Positions 54,005 through 62,888 of a stretch of 64,000 nucleotides of DNA are shown here, piece by piece. Both the position numbers and the translations under genes were made by a program. The notes below the pieces were generated by a model that made no database searches, was not told the DNA's origin, and saw nothing but the letters and a program-made list of their open reading frames with translations. Source of the stretch: UBA4575 sp002386945 (GTDB taxonomy: Bacteria; Pseudomonadota; Gammaproteobacteria; UBA4575); NCBI GenBank assembly GCA_943789445.1, contig CALSUC010000003.1:124001-188000 (forward strand), in the 5' to 3' direction. The first letter of the stretch is position 1; the number at the start of each line of letters is the position of its first letter.

Positions 54005-54719
54005 AACTGATAGGGATAGTGTATTCAAATTGCTTAGCGCCTGCCTGAATCTCCACCGGGACTCTCGGTAAAGGGCTGGCCCGTTTAACCATATTGAGTG
54101 CTTCTTTATTCAATGATTGAAAAACGGCTCGGCTTATCAGCTTATGATGAATCAGTTCACCATTGGCTGTAATGACAAAACGTAAGATTACCTCACCCTC
54201 TTGCCCTCGGCGTCTTGCGCTAGAGGGATAAAGTTTATGTTTGTTTAGCCACAGTGATAGCTGGCGTAGATAGGCGTTTCGAATATCATCTATTTCTGAG
54301 ATTGATCTGGTCGATTGTGCAGCATTAGTAGCTGGCTGTACGACCTGCTCCTGTACCACCTTTTTTTCTACTGTCTGTTTAATAACCTCGACAATCTTAG
54401 GCTTCTGCTTAAGTACTAGCGGCTTCTTTACTTGCTCTTTTTTGACGGTCTTTTTTTCAAGCTGTTTTTTCGTAAGGGTCTTCTGCTTAGGCTTGACTAC
54501 AGGCGCAGGGTGACTTGCCTCAGCATGGATTTTACTGAGACTTAAGGTGATCGATTGCTGTTCGCCTAATTGCTTTATTACGACCTTCTCTGACGAGGAA
54601 TATGGCAATAGTACGAGATGGAGTAGGACCGCCAACAGTATCGCGCAAGCCCATTGCAGCGGACTGATCGAGCGCCTTGGAATAAGCACTGGCGCTGACA
54701 GTGGTAGCTGTTTACTCAT
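53991..54719 (-). CDS. tonB: Energy transducer TonB
   Basis: 242 aa. One N-terminal helix, WACAILLAVLLHLVLLPY, includes the His expected in TonB. A Lys/Gln/Val-rich spacer runs about 75-130 (less Pro-rich than E. coli TonB). The C-terminal domain has YLRQLSLWLNKHKLYPSSAR, GEVILRFVITANGEL and SPLPRVPVEI. It transmits proton-motive energy from ExbB/ExbD to outer-membrane receptors. It overlaps exbD by 8 bp upstream and gspN tail-to-tail by 14 bp downstream. Confidence 0.92.
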   Translation of the reverse strand: MSKQLPLSAPVLIPRRSISPLQWACAILLAVLLHLVLLPYSSSEKVVIKQLGEQQSITLSLSKIHAEASHPAPVVKPKQKTLTKKQLEKKTVKKEQVKKPLVLKQKPKIVEVIKQTVEKKVVQEQVVQPATNAAQSTRSISEIDDIRNAYLRQLSLWLNKHKLYPSSARRRGQEGEVILRFVITANGELIHHKLISRAVFQSLNKEALNMVKRASPLPRVPVEIQAGAKQFEYTIPISFSLQ

Positions 54720-55116
54720 CGTTGGCCAGAGTCACAATGCGCACTTCCGTAATATCTAACTGCGCCAATTCATCGAGTAACACAACGACTGCTGCTGCAT
54801 CAGTGGCTGCATCGGCTTTTAAACGTATCGCCTTCTTGCCTCGTATAGGTTCAAGCTGTGCAGCCAAGATAAGCAACTCCTGTTTACTGATGACGAGGTC
54901 CTGATAGGCATATTGGCCATCAGCACTGAGGAAAAATGTAGCTACCTCTATCGCCTCTTCTTCTGATGTGCTGGCGTGTGGTGAGCTTACTTCAAAGGGT
55001 TCTGGCGGTTGAAATGCCCCTGCTAGTAAAAAGAAAATCAGTAATAAGAAGACGATGTTTACCAGCGGCAATAAGGTCTCAAAGTGATATTCTTTTTTCT
55101 CATGCTTAAGGCGCAT
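54712..55116 (-). CDS. exbD: ExbD-like protein with Asn in place of the proton-carrying Asp
   Basis: 134 aa. The membrane helix reads LLPLVNIVFLLLIFFLLAGA; the position of the essential ExbD/TolR Asp (D25 in E. coli ExbD) is Asn20 here, codon AAC. The rest is ExbD-like, with a periplasmic domain of about 90 residues and the sequence LILAAQLEPIRGKKAIRLKA. It overlaps the other exbD by 11 bp and tonB by 8 bp. It probably forms a heterodimer with the neighbouring ExbD and cannot itself carry a proton. Confidence 0.83.
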   Translation of the reverse strand: MRLKHEKKEYHFETLLPLVNIVFLLLIFFLLAGAFQPPEPFEVSSPHASTSEEEAIEVATFFLSADGQYAYQDLVISKQELLILAAQLEPIRGKKAIRLKADAATDAAAVVVLLDELAQLDITEVRIVTLANDE

Positions 55117-55519
55117 TGGATTGGCTAACCTCGTTCTTGGCTAGAGAGACATTATTAGCGGCTAAGGCCTTTAGTTTTTCTAAGACACTGATGAGCTGTT
55201 GCAGTGGCACACCCTGCTCGGCACGCAATACGATTTGATGTTTAGCATCCGCTGCTAGCCTAGCTGATAGTGTCTTCAGTAATTGTTTCAGGCTAATAGG
55301 CTGCTTATTCAGCGCAATCACCTCTGTTTGCTGTAGAACAACAAAGCTAATGCTTGGGTTGCTCTTACTCACAGAGGCAGCAGTGCTGAGCTCTAAGGGT
55401 ATTTCTCTCCATTGGCTGAAACTTGAGACCAGCATAAAAAAGATAAGCAGTATAAATACAACATCAATCAAGGGCGTTAGATTGACCCGTATTTTTGATT
55501 TGCTACTCGGTAATTGCAT
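55106..55519 (-). CDS. exbD: Biopolymer transport protein ExbD
   Basis: 137 aa. The helix NLTPLIDVVFILLIFFMLVS keeps the essential Asp (Asp19). The periplasmic domain has ISLKQLLKTLSARLAADAKH and IVLRAEQGVPLQQLISVLEK. It lies 34 bp downstream of exbB and works with ExbB as the TonB motor. A second, Asp-less ExbD follows. Confidence 0.92.
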   Translation of the reverse strand: MQLPSSKSKIRVNLTPLIDVVFILLIFFMLVSSFSQWREIPLELSTAASVSKSNPSISFVVLQQTEVIALNKQPISLKQLLKTLSARLAADAKHQIVLRAEQGVPLQQLISVLEKLKALAANNVSLAKNEVSQSNAP

Positions 55520-55553
55520 CTGAGTAAACTTTTAGCTTAGGCCTTAGCGAACA

Positions 55554-56228
55554 TTAGGCAAGATACGTTTTTGCAGTAAATACACGGGTGATGCTGTCTT
55601 CCATCTCTGACTTATATTTCTCAGCAACGCCTTCGAGATAATTCAGCAGGATAATAGTTGGTATGGCGACTGCTAGACCGGCTGCTGTAGTTAATAGAGC
55701 GACCCAAATACCACCCGACAGGATAGCCGGGTCGACACTGGAGCCGGCTGCTTCTAATTGTTGGAAGGCATCAATCATGCCGAGCACTGTACCGAATAAG
55801 CCAAGTAATGGACTTAGGGCGGCGATCACTTCAAGGATACGAAAATATTGGCGTGAATGTAGCAATTCGATACTAGCTAGGCGGATGATTTCTTCTCGAG
55901 CTAGTTCAACATTGAATGTACTTTGGCGGTGTAGTTCGATGGCATGCAGCACGATTTTAACAATCGGCTTATCGATGCCAGCCAGTGTCTCTTGCGCTTG
56001 GGCTTTATCACCCTGACGCCAATCATGCAATGCCGATTCTAGCGCCTGATTGCGTATAACGCCGATACGACTAAATTGCCAAACCTTCAAGAGCACGGTC
56101 GCTATACCTAGCACCGACATAAACAGTAAAATAATGAGTACTGGCCCACCGGCATCGAACAGGCTTTGAATTTCAGACGATATGCCGAATAGATTGAACG
56201 CTTTTTCCATTAAAACATGCTCTAACAA
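55554..56228 (-). CDS. exbB: Biopolymer transport protein ExbB (MotA/TolQ/ExbB family)
   Basis: 224 aa, three membrane helices: about 28-48 (PVLIILLFMSVLGIATVLL), LGLFGTVLGMIDAFQ and GIWVALLTTAAGLAVAIPTI. The last two are the conserved proton-channel segments. The start could be 56228 or the ATG six codons on (56210). First gene of exbB-exbD-exbD-tonB, probably iron-regulated; no clear Fur box was found. Confidence 0.92.
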   Translation of the reverse strand: MLEHVLMEKAFNLFGISSEIQSLFDAGGPVLIILLFMSVLGIATVLLKVWQFSRIGVIRNQALESALHDWRQGDKAQAQETLAGIDKPIVKIVLHAIELHRQSTFNVELAREEIIRLASIELLHSRQYFRILEVIAALSPLLGLFGTVLGMIDAFQQLEAAGSSVDPAILSGGIWVALLTTAAGLAVAIPTIILLNYLEGVAEKYKSEMEDSITRVFTAKTYLA

Positions 56229-56334
56229 AGATGATGATGAGCAGATTCTACCTTACCGGACGGATGTTAACACTGCGTCAACATGACGCATGTTACGACT
56301 CTCTCTTGTAATTTTTTACGGGTTTACCGTAAAT

Positions 56335-56706
56335 CTACGTACCAAGAATATTATTTCGTTGATATTCAAGAATAGCTATCACCTCTTTAATCAGGTCTTC
56401 TGAGGTCCCTTCCTCTTTCAGCGTCATTGTCATACATGCAATCATGGCATCGAAATGCAATGCACTTAGGCCTTGATCTTCAACTAAGCTAGTATGAGCT
56501 CGACGTAAAGTCTTGCCGGTATATAGTGAATTACCGCCAAACGCATAGGTTAGGAAGGCGTTCATTTTACGTTCTTGCTGCTTAAGATCGATGTTTTCAA
56601 AAAATGGTCTGAGTAGATCATCTTTTAAAAAGTTTACATAGAAGTGATGAGCTATTTTATTGACACCTTGTTTTGCGCCTAGCTTGTCGTATAACTCTGA
56701 TTTCAT
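56335..56706 (-). CDS. Group 1 truncated haemoglobin
   Basis: 123 aa, typical trHbN length. LYDKLGAKQGVNKIAHHFYV starts the 2-on-2 globin fold, with Tyr23 as B10 and the CD1 Phe in RPFFENID. FGGNSLYTGKTLRRAHTSLV carries the proximal F8 His (His71). HFDAMIACMTMTLKE forms the G helix. Such proteins bind O2 or NO, often for NO detoxification. It stands alone, next to the TonB operon. Confidence 0.9.
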   Translation of the reverse strand: MKSELYDKLGAKQGVNKIAHHFYVNFLKDDLLRPFFENIDLKQQERKMNAFLTYAFGGNSLYTGKTLRRAHTSLVEDQGLSALHFDAMIACMTMTLKEEGTSEDLIKEVIAILEYQRNNILGT

Positions 56707-56807
56707 TTCATGATCCAGTGATGTTGTAACTGGGTATAGTATACAAGTGATTAATTATATAAACCAATGACTTTGTTTAGATTGTCACAACATTAATCGA
56801 TCAAACA

Positions 56808-56840
56808 TAAAAAAGGCCACTAAAAAGCGGCCTTTTTTTT
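56808..56840. terminator. Rho-independent terminator
   Basis: AAAAGGCC / GGCCTTTT stem with an 8-10 base loop, followed by eight T on the plus strand and preceded by A on the other side, so it is bidirectional. It lies 18 bp after the stop of the 32-residue minus-strand gene. Confidence 0.82.
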
Positions 56841-56857
56841 ACAGTGCTATACGCTGC

Positions 56858-56956
56858 TTAAAACAGGTAGAGATCAGCAACTGTGAATCCAATGTATACA
56901 ATTGGGATCATCATTATGACAACAGTGATCGCGGTCTTGATACCTTCTTCGTCCAT
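56858..56956 (-). CDS. 32-residue single-helix membrane protein
   Basis: Reads MDEEGIKTAITVVIMMIPIV then YIGFTVADLYLF. An acidic N-terminus is followed by one hydrophobic helix of about 20 residues. A strong AAGGAG ribosome site lies 7 bases before the ATG and a terminator directly follows the stop, so it looks like a real one-gene transcript. I do not recognise the family. It could be a small subunit or regulator of a membrane complex. Confidence 0.65.
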   Translation of the reverse strand: MDEEGIKTAITVVIMMIPIVYIGFTVADLYLF

Positions 56957-57047
56957 AGTTCTACTCCTTGATTTTTATGTAACTTATTTTACCCATTTTA
57001 TACTCAGGCTAGACCCAAGTTCAATCGTAATGCACTGAAAAATCAGC

Positions 57048-57353
57048 TTATTCGCTAGGTTTCCAGATACCGAAAGCTGATCCTGGTGGTGCTACTGGTG
57101 CCGCAGGTGCGGCGGCAGCTGCAGTTTCAGGCCCTGAAACATCTTCTAAGACGTGCTGCATAAAGGCTGCCAACTCATCAATAATCTCTTTTTTATCCTT
57201 TGCTGGTGCCTCTGAGGTACCAATAACAAAGCCCACAATAGCACTCAGATACTGGCTGCCAATAAATGGATCTTTTGCACGCTCATCGGCGGCAACGACA
57301 ACCTTCATAACATCATCAATCAGGCTTTTAGATAGTTGTAACTCATCAGACAT
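57048..57353 (-). CDS. Hypothetical protein with Ala/Pro-rich tail
   Basis: 101 aa. A helical N-terminal region (LSKSLIDDVMKVVVAADERA, YLSAIVGFVIGTSEAP, KKEIIDELAAFMQHVLED) is followed by an Ala/Pro linker (about 78-91) and the end GSAFGIWKPSE. No signal peptide or membrane helix. It is 10 bp downstream of rarA in the same direction, so probably in that operon. I do not recognise it. Confidence 0.7.
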   Translation of the reverse strand: MSDELQLSKSLIDDVMKVVVAADERAKDPFIGSQYLSAIVGFVIGTSEAPAKDKKEIIDELAAFMQHVLEDVSGPETAAAAAPAAPVAPPGSAFGIWKPSE

Positions 57354-57363
57354 AGGGCTTTCC

Positions 57364-58692
57364 TTAGGTTGCTTTGGAGCTGCGCAAGCGCTGCAACATC
57401 TCCTTGATTTTAATTTCTAATCCACGATCGACTGGATCATAGTATTTTGTGCCTGAAAGTTCATCAGGAAAATAATTTTCGCCGGCGGCATAACCACCCT
57501 CTTCATTGTGCGCATAACGATAATCCTTACCATAATCTAACTCTGCCATTAGTCTGGTAGGGGCGTTACGGAGGTGTTTCGGGACATCTAGACTACCTTT
57601 TTCTTTAACATCTCGCATCGCGGCATTATAGGCCATATAGACCGCATTACTCTTCGGTGCACAGGCTAGAAAAACAATCGCTTGTGCAATCACCAGTTCA
57701 CCCTCTGGGCTGCCTAGTCGGTTATAGCTATCCCAGGCTTGTATCGCTATCTGTAAGGCGCGTGGATCGGCATTACCAATATCTTCAGAGGCGATACGTA
57801 ATACGCGACGAGCGATGTAATTTGGATCACAGCCACCATCTAGTAAGCGACAGTACCAATACAAAGCGGCATCGGGGTCGGTGCCACGAACTGATTTATG
57901 CAATGCCGAGGTTAAATCGTAAAAATACTCACCCTTGTTATCAAATCGACGCAGACTAGTTTGCGTCACTTGAGCAATCAGTTCGCGATCAATAATGCGC
58001 TGGCCCTGTGCATCTTGTTCACTAAGATCAAAGGCCACTTCCAACATCGACAGTGCGCGACGGGCATCACCGTCAGCAGCCGCTGCCAATAGGCTTAGGG
58101 TGTCATCAGTGATGGCTATATTTTCTGCCCCTAAACCACGTGATTCGTCTGTCACCGCACTGTGTAGACAGCTAAGTAAGTCCTCTACCCGCAATGATTT
58201 TAAAACATAGGTTCTAGCACGTGAAAGTAAGGCGTTGTTGAGTTCAAACGATGGGTTTTCAGTGGTCGCACCAATAAAGCAGATCGTGCCATTTTCTATA
58301 TGTGGCAAGAAGGCATCTTGCTGAGACTTGTTAAAGCGATGGACTTCATCCACAAATAAGATAGTGGTCGCCTGCCCTGCTGCTTGATTCTGTTGCGCTT
58401 GCTCAACTGCTGCACGAATCTCTTTTATGCCCCCTAATACTGCTGAGATCGCCACAAAAGGCACTTGGCATTGCTTTGAGATGATTTGCGCAATAGTGGT
58501 CTTACCGGTGCCCGGCGGCCCCCATAAGATCATTGAATGTGGTCTTCCGGAGTCTATTGCTTTACGTAGGGCGGATTGCTCACCAAACAGGTGTTGTTGA
58601 CCGATAAACTGATCACAGTTTTGTGGACGCATTCGATCAGCCAGCGGTCGATAGCCATTATTATCAGCAAAAAGATCATCCATGCTACTCAT
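57364..58692 (-). CDS. rarA: Replication-associated recombination protein A (RarA/MgsA)
   Basis: 442 aa (E. coli 447). AAA+ ATPase: MRPQNCDQFIGQQHLFGE, Walker A GPPGTGKTT (about 55-63), Walker B LFVDEVHRFNKSQQDAFL, sensor 1 FIGATTENPSFELN. The C-terminal tetramerisation part has ALYWYCRLLDGGCDPNYIAR and KEKGSLDVPKHLRNAP. It acts at stalled replication forks. The start ATG directly follows the lolA stop (TAGATG). Confidence 0.95.
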   Translation of the reverse strand: MSSMDDLFADNNGYRPLADRMRPQNCDQFIGQQHLFGEQSALRKAIDSGRPHSMILWGPPGTGKTTIAQIISKQCQVPFVAISAVLGGIKEIRAAVEQAQQNQAAGQATTILFVDEVHRFNKSQQDAFLPHIENGTICFIGATTENPSFELNNALLSRARTYVLKSLRVEDLLSCLHSAVTDESRGLGAENIAITDDTLSLLAAAADGDARRALSMLEVAFDLSEQDAQGQRIIDRELIAQVTQTSLRRFDNKGEYFYDLTSALHKSVRGTDPDAALYWYCRLLDGGCDPNYIARRVLRIASEDIGNADPRALQIAIQAWDSYNRLGSPEGELVIAQAIVFLACAPKSNAVYMAYNAAMRDVKEKGSLDVPKHLRNAPTRLMAELDYGKDYRYAHNEEGGYAAGENYFPDELSGTKYYDPVDRGLEIKIKEMLQRLRSSKAT

Positions 58693-59349
58693 CTATTCGA
58701 TCGCTGTGCCGATCACATCAAGGCCTTCATCCGCTGAAAACTGAAAAATCTTATCGGCGATACGATGATTTATTAAGACTCGTGAAAATCGAATTATCGT
58801 GGTTTGATCAAAGTGATCCAATAGTTTCATCTCACGTACTTGATTACCCTTGAGGCCAATCTCAATACGATAGAATTCGGTATCTTGTACTCTAGGTACT
58901 AGCGCTCGCCATTGCAGACCAAAGGCCTCACCTAGCATGCGTATCTCAAAATCCTGATGCATTTCACGGTAATTGGTCAGTAATAATATAGGTGAACTGC
59001 CTAAAGCCTTGGTCAGTGGCTGTACGCTAACCTGTTGCAAGTCATGGTCGATAAACCATAGATTTTTACCGTCAGAAATAATGTCTTGTGGCTCAGGCTT
59101 TTCGTAATGCCAGACAAAGCGTCCCGGTTTTTTTACTTTAATTGTGCCGCTAGACTCTTGAATAAGCTCGCCTTGCTCGTCACGTACCTCTTGATAGAAG
59201 TTGGCCTGCAATGTTTCTATTCCAGCGACGATGGCTTCTAGATCTTGGTCTGCCTGATCGACAGCAAAGTTATCTTCAGCCTGTGCGCATAAAGACCATA
59301 AGATAAGAATTAGAAGACTTAAATATGCAGGCATCTGCAAGTTTCCCAA
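58693..59349 (-). CDS. lolA: Outer-membrane lipoprotein carrier protein LolA
   Basis: 218 aa from 59349; the ATG at 59334 (MPAYLSLLILILWS) is an equally good start. Signal peptide to LCAQA. The mature LolA fold shows LQANFYQEVRDEQGELIQES, SGTIKVKKPGRFVWHYEKPE, LWFIDHDLQQVSVQPL and SPILLLTN. It ferries lipoproteins across the periplasm. It sits between ftsK and rarA, the common gammaproteobacterial order. Confidence 0.93.
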   Translation of the reverse strand: MGNLQMPAYLSLLILILWSLCAQAEDNFAVDQADQDLEAIVAGIETLQANFYQEVRDEQGELIQESSGTIKVKKPGRFVWHYEKPEPQDIISDGKNLWFIDHDLQQVSVQPLTKALGSSPILLLTNYREMHQDFEIRMLGEAFGLQWRALVPRVQDTEFYRIEIGLKGNQVREMKLLDHFDQTTIIRFSRVLINHRIADKIFQFSADEGLDVIGTAIE

Positions 59350-59403
59350 GGGTTGAAAGCTTTTTAAGGGTACGCGATCAGAGACAGTAAAAGCGAGCGA
59401 TTT

Positions 59404-61713
59404 CTACCGCGGTGGTGCTGGTGCTAACACTTCACGGCTACCATTGGATTGGACATCGGAAACTACGCCGCTGCTTTCCATTTCTTCGATCATACGGGCA
59501 GCACGATTGTAACCAATCTTTAAGCGACGTTGAACATAGGAGATTGAGGCCTTGCGTGTCTCTGTAACGATGGCAACCGCTTGGTCATACAGTGGATCCA
59601 TCGCATCATCCGAATCACTGGCTTCATCATCTAGCCCTGGGATACCGGTAACTGGTTCAGTCAGGATTTCTTCAAGGTAGTTTGCCTGTCCACGCTGACG
59701 TAAGAAATCACAAACATTATGGACCTCTTGATCGGAGACAAAGGCACCATGCACGCGCTCAGGGATGGAAGTACCAGGCGGTAGATACAACATATCACCG
59801 TGACCTAGTAGCTGCTCTGCACCCATCTGGTCGAGGATGGTACGGGAATCAATCTTTGACGAGACTTGAAACGCCATACGTGTCGGGATGTTAGCCTTGA
59901 TCAAACCGGTAATCACATCTACTGATGGCCGCTGTGTCGCAAGTATTAAGTGAATGCCGGCAGCTCGTGCTTTTTGCGCTAAACGTGCAATTAGGTCTTC
60001 TACCTTCTTACCGACAACCATCATCATATCGGCAAATTCATCCACCACGATCACCAGTAAAGGCAGTTGTTCTAATTCTGGCGCAGTGATGTCTACTGAG
60101 AGTTGGTCTTCTGGCTTGAACAAAGGATCAAGGATCGGCTCACCCTTAGCTCGCCCCTCGCTGATCTTACTGTTGTAGCCTGAGAGATTACGTACACCCA
60201 AGGCAGACATCAGTTTATAACGACGTTCCATTTCAGCGACCGACCAACGCAAGGCATTAGCCGCTTCCTTCATGTCGGTTACCACAGGCGTTAATAAATG
60301 TGGGATGCCTTGGTAAACACTGAGCTCTAACATCTTAGGATCGATCAGGATCATGCGAACATCTGCTGCCGTGGACTTATACAACAGACTCAAGATCATC
60401 GCGTTAACCGCCACCGACTTACCTGAGCCAGTAGTACCGGCGACTAGTAGATGTGGCATCGCGGCAAGATTAACCACGACCGGTGACCCACCAATATCTT
60501 TACCTAATGCCATCGAGACCGGCGACTTGAATTCGTCATATAGACTCGATTTCAAGATCTCGCTTAAACGCACCATCTCACGGCTTTCATTTGGAATCTC
60601 AAGCCCAATCGAGGGCTTGCCTGGAATCACTTCAACAATACGGACACTGATGACAGATAAGGCCCGTGCTAAATCTTTTGCCAATGCGGTGACTTTACTG
60701 ACCTTTACACCGGCTGCCAGCAACAATTCAAAACGAGTCACGACAGGCCCAGGATGCACCTCGCTGACCTCGGCTTCGATATTAAAATCTAATAGCTTCA
60801 GTTCCACTTGCCTTGATAAGGCCTCTAACGCGGCATCTGAATAACCCGTTGCTTCACTCACCGTATTATCTAGCAACATCAGTGGTGGCAGATCGTTATT
60901 ACCCTTACCTTCAAATAATGGGATTTGTTTCTCGCGCTCAACACGTTTGCTCACCTTGACCGTATTCACGGTAGGCTCGATCCGTGGTTTTTTACGCGGC
61001 TTAGCAATACGTGCTTCAAATTTAGGTGTGCGTGCCTTCTCTAAGGCGGCTTGATCTCTGCGCTGCATAATCTGCTGATAGATATAGCTGCATTTAGTAC
61101 TGACCCAGAGTGCAGACAAGACCGTGAGCTTGCCGAGTAGATCAATAATCTTTAACCAAGACAGGCTGGAGAAGATAGATATTCCCGCTAAGAATATAGC
61201 TAACAGTAAGAGTGTCGCACCGGAGTAGTTGAACGCCAGGATAAATAGATCGCTAAGGACGCTGCCGAGCACACCCCCTGCATCTGCAGGTAGAAAGCTA
61301 GGCTCAAAGTGCATCGAAGAAAGCCCACAGCCTGAGGCTAAGGTCAGCAGGAAGCCAAACCAACGCAGCCACATTAGACGATAGTCCGGTTGGCCGTCGA
61401 TATCGACGCCTTTATAGAGCAGCCAGCCGCTGTACATCACCATCAATGGGGCGATATAGGCTAGGTAGCCAAAAAGGAATAAGAATAGACCTGCAAAAAA
61501 AGCACCGGCAGAGCCGCCAAGGTTATGCACCACCGCATCGGTGTTGCTCAAGGTAAAACCCGGGTCAGCACGGTCATAGCTAATCAGTGCTAAATACAGG
61601 TAGACACCGATGGCAACCAGCATCACCAGCATAGCCTCACGGATACCTCGACCAAGGTGTGTCTTGGAGCTCTTTGTTGTTCTCTTTGGTTTTTTACTAG
61701 TTGCTTGAGCCAC
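59404..61713 (-). CDS. ftsK: DNA translocase FtsK
   Basis: 769 aa, a short form with little linker. Four to five N-terminal membrane helices (about 25-210). Motor: Walker A AGTTGSGKSVAVNAM, Walker B LPLLVIVVDEFADMMM, ILATQRPSVDVITGLIKANI. The C-terminal gamma winged helix (ISYVQRRLKIGYNRAARMIE) binds KOPS sites. It pumps DNA at the septum for dimer resolution. Divergent from trxB across about 205 bp. Confidence 0.95.
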   Translation of the reverse strand: MAQATSKKPKRTTKSSKTHLGRGIREAMLVMLVAIGVYLYLALISYDRADPGFTLSNTDAVVHNLGGSAGAFFAGLFLFLFGYLAYIAPLMVMYSGWLLYKGVDIDGQPDYRLMWLRWFGFLLTLASGCGLSSMHFEPSFLPADAGGVLGSVLSDLFILAFNYSGATLLLLAIFLAGISIFSSLSWLKIIDLLGKLTVLSALWVSTKCSYIYQQIMQRRDQAALEKARTPKFEARIAKPRKKPRIEPTVNTVKVSKRVEREKQIPLFEGKGNNDLPPLMLLDNTVSEATGYSDAALEALSRQVELKLLDFNIEAEVSEVHPGPVVTRFELLLAAGVKVSKVTALAKDLARALSVISVRIVEVIPGKPSIGLEIPNESREMVRLSEILKSSLYDEFKSPVSMALGKDIGGSPVVVNLAAMPHLLVAGTTGSGKSVAVNAMILSLLYKSTAADVRMILIDPKMLELSVYQGIPHLLTPVVTDMKEAANALRWSVAEMERRYKLMSALGVRNLSGYNSKISEGRAKGEPILDPLFKPEDQLSVDITAPELEQLPLLVIVVDEFADMMMVVGKKVEDLIARLAQKARAAGIHLILATQRPSVDVITGLIKANIPTRMAFQVSSKIDSRTILDQMGAEQLLGHGDMLYLPPGTSIPERVHGAFVSDQEVHNVCDFLRQRGQANYLEEILTEPVTGIPGLDDEASDSDDAMDPLYDQAVAIVTETRKASISYVQRRLKIGYNRAARMIEEMESSGVVSDVQSNGSREVLAPAPPR

Positions 61714-61918
61714 TATTCATTCTGTATATGAAAAATATAACGTAAATGATTGTTTTTTTTCTGTTTATTGTCAAGAATATTCTTATCGTCCTGAAACGCA
61801 TTGAATGTTATTCTTTGCAGTCGAAAAATCGTTGTCGTGCACTGAATATACACCTTAGCAGGCAGCACAAACAGCACCACGTTACGAATTAAAAATTAAG
61901 TCCTTCGGAGAGCTAGTT
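61714..61918. promoter_or_regulatory. Divergent ftsK/trxB intergenic region
   Basis: It contains a perfect 12-bp palindrome AAGAATATTCTT (61773-61784) in an AT-rich stretch, a possible operator, and CGGAG 8 bases before the trxB ATG. In E. coli the lrp gene sits here; it is absent. Confidence 0.4.
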
Positions 61919-62881
61919 ATGAGCGAAAGCCAACATCATCGATTAATCATTTTAGGCTCAGGCCCTGCCGGTTATACCGCAGGCGTTTATGCTGCACGCG
62001 CTAATTTAAATCCTGTGATTATCACTGGTATGGAGCAAGGCGGTCAGCTAATGACTACAACCGATGTCGACAACTGGCCCGGTGATTTCGATGGCTTACA
62101 GGGGCCTGATTTGATGCAACGTATGTTGCAACACGTTGAACGTTACGGCACCGAAGTGATTTTTGACCACATCAATAAAGTCGATTTCAGCTCACGACCT
62201 TTCAAATTAGAAGGTGATATGAATGGCAATTACACCTGTGATGCGTTGATTATCTCAACCGGTGCATCGGCTATGTACCTAGGCCTAGATTCAGAGGAAG
62301 CCTTTAAGGGCAAAGGTGTTTCAGCCTGTGCTACCTGTGATGGCTTCTTCTATAAGAACCAACGCGTGGTAGTTGTCGGTGGTGGTAATACCGCTGTCGA
62401 AGAAGCCTTATATCTTGCTAACCTGTGTGAGCATGTGACCTTGATTCATCGTCGTGACAGCCTACGTTCTGAGAAGATCCTACAAGACAAGTTGTTTGAA
62501 AAAGAAGCGCAAGGCAAAGTCAGTATCGCTTGGAATCATCAATTAGATGAAGTCTTAGGTGATAACACGGGTGTTACTGGTGTACGTATTAAGAGTACTG
62601 CCGATGAGTCGACTCAGGATATCGATTGTCAGGGTGTCTTCATTGCTATCGGTCATCGTCCAAACACCGACTTATTTGTTGATCAGCTAGATATGCAAAG
62701 TGGTTACCTCACAGTCCAGAGTGGTTTGAAAGGTAACGCTACTGCAACTACTGTTCCTGGTGTCTTTGCCGCTGGGGATGTTATGGATCATACCTATCGA
62801 CAGGCGATTACCTCTGCCGGTACCGGTTGTATGGCTGCTCTAGATGCCGAACGCTATCTGGACCAACTTAAGTCAGACTAA
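61919..62881 (+). CDS. trxB: Thioredoxin reductase (NADPH)
   Basis: 320 aa, family length. FAD-binding LIILGSGPAGYTAGVYAARA, redox-active CATC (Cys137, Cys140) in VSACATCDGFFY, NADPH-binding VVVVGGGNTAVEEALYLA, and the C-terminal FAD motif VPGVFAAGDVMDHTYRQAIT. It keeps thioredoxin reduced. The good ribosome site at CGGAG supports ATG 61919. The next gene starts 8 bp after its stop. Confidence 0.96.
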   Translation: MSESQHHRLIILGSGPAGYTAGVYAARANLNPVIITGMEQGGQLMTTTDVDNWPGDFDGLQGPDLMQRMLQHVERYGTEVIFDHINKVDFSSRPFKLEGDMNGNYTCDALIISTGASAMYLGLDSEEAFKGKGVSACATCDGFFYKNQRVVVVGGGNTAVEEALYLANLCEHVTLIHRRDSLRSEKILQDKLFEKEAQGKVSIAWNHQLDEVLGDNTGVTGVRIKSTADESTQDIDCQGVFIAIGHRPNTDLFVDQLDMQSGYLTVQSGLKGNATATTVPGVFAAGDVMDHTYRQAITSAGTGCMAALDAERYLDQLKSD

Positions 62882-62888
62882 GACAGTA

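Noticed and set aside
56308..56330. TTTACGG/CCGTAAA hairpin as terminator between exbB and the haemoglobin gene
   Set aside because: No T-run follows on either strand in the right position.
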